From NCBI GenBank assembly GCA_030827135.1, contig JAURFE010000003.1:262923-326922 (forward strand): a stretch of 64,000 bases of DNA, in the 5' to 3' direction. The notes under the pieces were generated by a model, which was not told the DNA's origin, ran no database searches, and worked only from the letters and a program-made list of their open reading frames with translations. The stretch comes from Vicinamibacterales bacterium (lineage in GTDB: Bacteria > Acidobacteriota > Vicinamibacteria > Vicinamibacterales > SCN-69-37). Shown here in pieces: positions 63,103 through 64,000 of the stretch. The first letter of the stretch is position 1, and each line of letters starts with the position of its first letter. Position numbers and translations under genes: made by a program.

Positions 63103-63534
63103 TTGCCAACGTTCGTAAAATCCAGCCGCTTCGAGGCGCCAGTCGACTCTGTCTTTGCGTTCCACGAGCGGGAGGACGCCTTGACACTGCTCTCCCCCTC
63201 CTTCCCGCCAGTGACCGTGATCAGCCGAACCGGCGGCATTCGGGCCGGTGCCAGGGTTGAACTGCGAATCGGGCCAATCACCTGGATCGCGGCCCACACG
63301 GAGTACGAACGCAACCGCTTGTTCGTCGACGAGCAGATCAGTGGTCCCTTTGCCCGCTGGGTCCATCGTCATGAATTCGCGGACGAAGACGGACGGTGTC
63401 GCCTGACCGACCGCGTCTCGTTCGAGTTGCCAGGAGGGCGGATTGTGAATGCACTCTTCGGTTGGGTGGTCGCCCTCGCCCTCCGCCCGATGTTCCACCA
63501 TCGTCACGCCGCGACCCGGAAGTACGTGGCATAA
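63103..63534 (+). CDS. SRPBCC-family protein (START-like ligand-binding)
   Basis: 143 aa from a TTG at 63103. The helix-grip fold is suggested by FVKSSRFEAPVDSVFAFH at the N-terminus, then SPSFPPVTVISRTGG, a strand ladder (ARVELRIGPITWIAAHTEYE) and the C-terminal long helix (NALFGWVVALALRPMFHHRH). SRPBCC proteins bind hydrophobic ligands, and some act as cyclases or coenzyme Q-binding proteins. The TTG is the only start in this frame before the conserved region. It is divergent from sucA and followed after 11 bp by a VOC gene. Confidence 0.8.
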   Translation: MPTFVKSSRFEAPVDSVFAFHEREDALTLLSPSFPPVTVISRTGGIRAGARVELRIGPITWIAAHTEYERNRLFVDEQISGPFARWVHRHEFADEDGRCRLTDRVSFELPGGRIVNALFGWVVALALRPMFHHRHAATRKYVA

Positions 63535-63545
63535 TCCGCCGCACC

Positions 63546-63917
63546 ATGAAGCGAAATCCTGTCGGCTGGTTCGAGATTTACGTGCAGGACATGTCACGCG
63601 CGAAGGCGTTCTACGAGACGGTGCTGGGAAGCACGTTGTCCCCGTTGGGCCCCCAGGAACTGCAGATGGAGGCCTTCCCCGCTGACATGACGTCACCAGG
63701 CACGGGTGGCGCACTCGTGAAGTTCGACGGGATGCCGTCGGGCGGCAACAGTGTGCTGGTCTATTTCAACTGCGACGACTGCGGGCTCGAGGGCAGCCGT
63801 GTCGGCGGAGCGGGCGGACAGGTCGTGCGCGACAAGATGTCGATTGGCGACTACGGGTTCGTCGTGCTGGCGACCGACACCGAAGGCAACATGTTCGGCC
63901 TTCACTCGATGGTCTAA
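63546..63917 (+). CDS. VOC-superfamily protein (glyoxalase/bleomycin-resistance-like)
   Basis: 123 aa from ATG 63546. NPVGWFEIYVQDMSRAKAFY opens the first module and VLVYFNCDDCGLEGSRV, a Cys-bearing segment, the second. The end GFVVLATDTEGNMFGLHSM is characteristic of the DUF-type VOC proteins annotated as glyoxalases. The reaction is not predictable. It lies 11 bp after the SRPBCC gene, and the two may form one unit with the gene that follows after 3 bp. Confidence 0.85.
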   Translation: MKRNPVGWFEIYVQDMSRAKAFYETVLGSTLSPLGPQELQMEAFPADMTSPGTGGALVKFDGMPSGGNSVLVYFNCDDCGLEGSRVGGAGGQVVRDKMSIGDYGFVVLATDTEGNMFGLHSMV

Positions 63918-63920
63918 TCA

Positions 63921-64000
63921 ATGGTCAACCGCTACGCCATCGCAGGCCTCGTGCTCTCCGTGCTCGTCCTGCTGCCCGGCCTGTTCCTGCCGGTCATCAC
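63921..64000 (+). CDS. Membrane protein, 5' end only
   Basis: ATG 63921 starts 3 bp after the VOC stop and the frame runs off the window. The 26 visible residues are a signal anchor or first membrane helix (AGLVLSVLVLLPGLFLPVI). The family cannot be named from this. Confidence 0.55.
   Translation, partial: MVNRYAIAGLVLSVLVLLPGLFLPVI

Noticed and set aside
1-64000. tRNA and rRNA genes
   Set aside because: I looked in the intergenic spaces for cloverleaf cores (GGTTCGAATCC-type arms) and conserved rRNA strings and found none; a covariance search would settle it.

Overview
The window is high-GC bacterial chromosome, most consistent with an Acidobacteriota of the Vicinamibacteria type. Supporting marks are an ADOP-type orphan permease remnant, a Ser/Thr kinase with a C-terminal TPR region, DUF1501/DUF1800 and Gfo/Idh proteins with Tat signals, D-aminoacylase-like amidohydrolases, an archaeal-type aspartate-semialdehyde dehydrogenase, and fragments of large TonB-type and PD40 proteins. 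This assignment is inferred from gene content. I see no rRNA, tRNA, CRISPR array or phage. Many monocistronic genes have a TANNNT hexamer 5-13 nt before the start and no Shine-Dalgarno, which suggests leaderless or very short-leader mRNAs.

Layout. 1-9.3 kb: TatT lipoprotein (cut by the window edge), Tat aminotransferase, deiodinase-like nitroreductase, glnS, class A PBP, a deleted PepSY gene, DUF4920 and a DUF6526-like membrane protein. 9.3-16 kb: ADOP remnant, PQQ-type propeller, an amidohydrolase lacking its HxH, and a Ser/Thr kinase. 16-24 kb: DUF1800/DUF1501 pair, FAD oxidoreductase divergent from an APC permease plus amidinotransferase, and a sugar dehydrogenase. 24-30.9 kb (minus strand): a lysine/diaminopimelate operon asd-lysC-dapB-dapA-dapD-M20 peptidase-ywiC-like, preceded by a leader ORF and an intrinsic terminator. 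31-37.4 kb: a tightly overlapping carbohydrate operon (DUF1080, three Gfo/Idh, sugar isomerase, ApbE). 37.5-42.5 kb: a respiratory block with a TsdA-like cytochrome, a fused CcoN-CcoO-dicytochrome c oxidase, a DsrE-like Tat protein and a lipoprotein cyclophilin.

43.3-45.9 kb is a chromosomal integron. It has an intI gene with the IntI-specific insertion, two well-formed attC sites, and small cassette genes. The cassettes lie downstream of intI on the same strand, which is the reverse of the class 1 arrangement. 46-54 kb: DUF2164, VOC protein, intact D-aminoacylase, S9 peptidase, TonB/regulator debris and an ABC-2 exporter. 54-64 kb: a hybrid histidine kinase interrupted by TAG at codon 56, a type II topoisomerase B subunit, a PEGA protein coupled to sucA-sucB, a SRPBCC protein, a VOC protein and a partial membrane protein.

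Two themes cut across the genes. First, short palindromic repeats ending in GCCCTAC lie between genes, and a related 30-bp repeat is present in five in-frame copies inside the cytochrome oxidase gene. Other short tandem repeats sit inside sucA, sucB and the amidinotransferase gene. Second, gene decay is common: PepSY deletion, ADOP frameshifts, orphan PD40 propeller, TonB tail, truncated membrane anchor and the stop-interrupted kinase.
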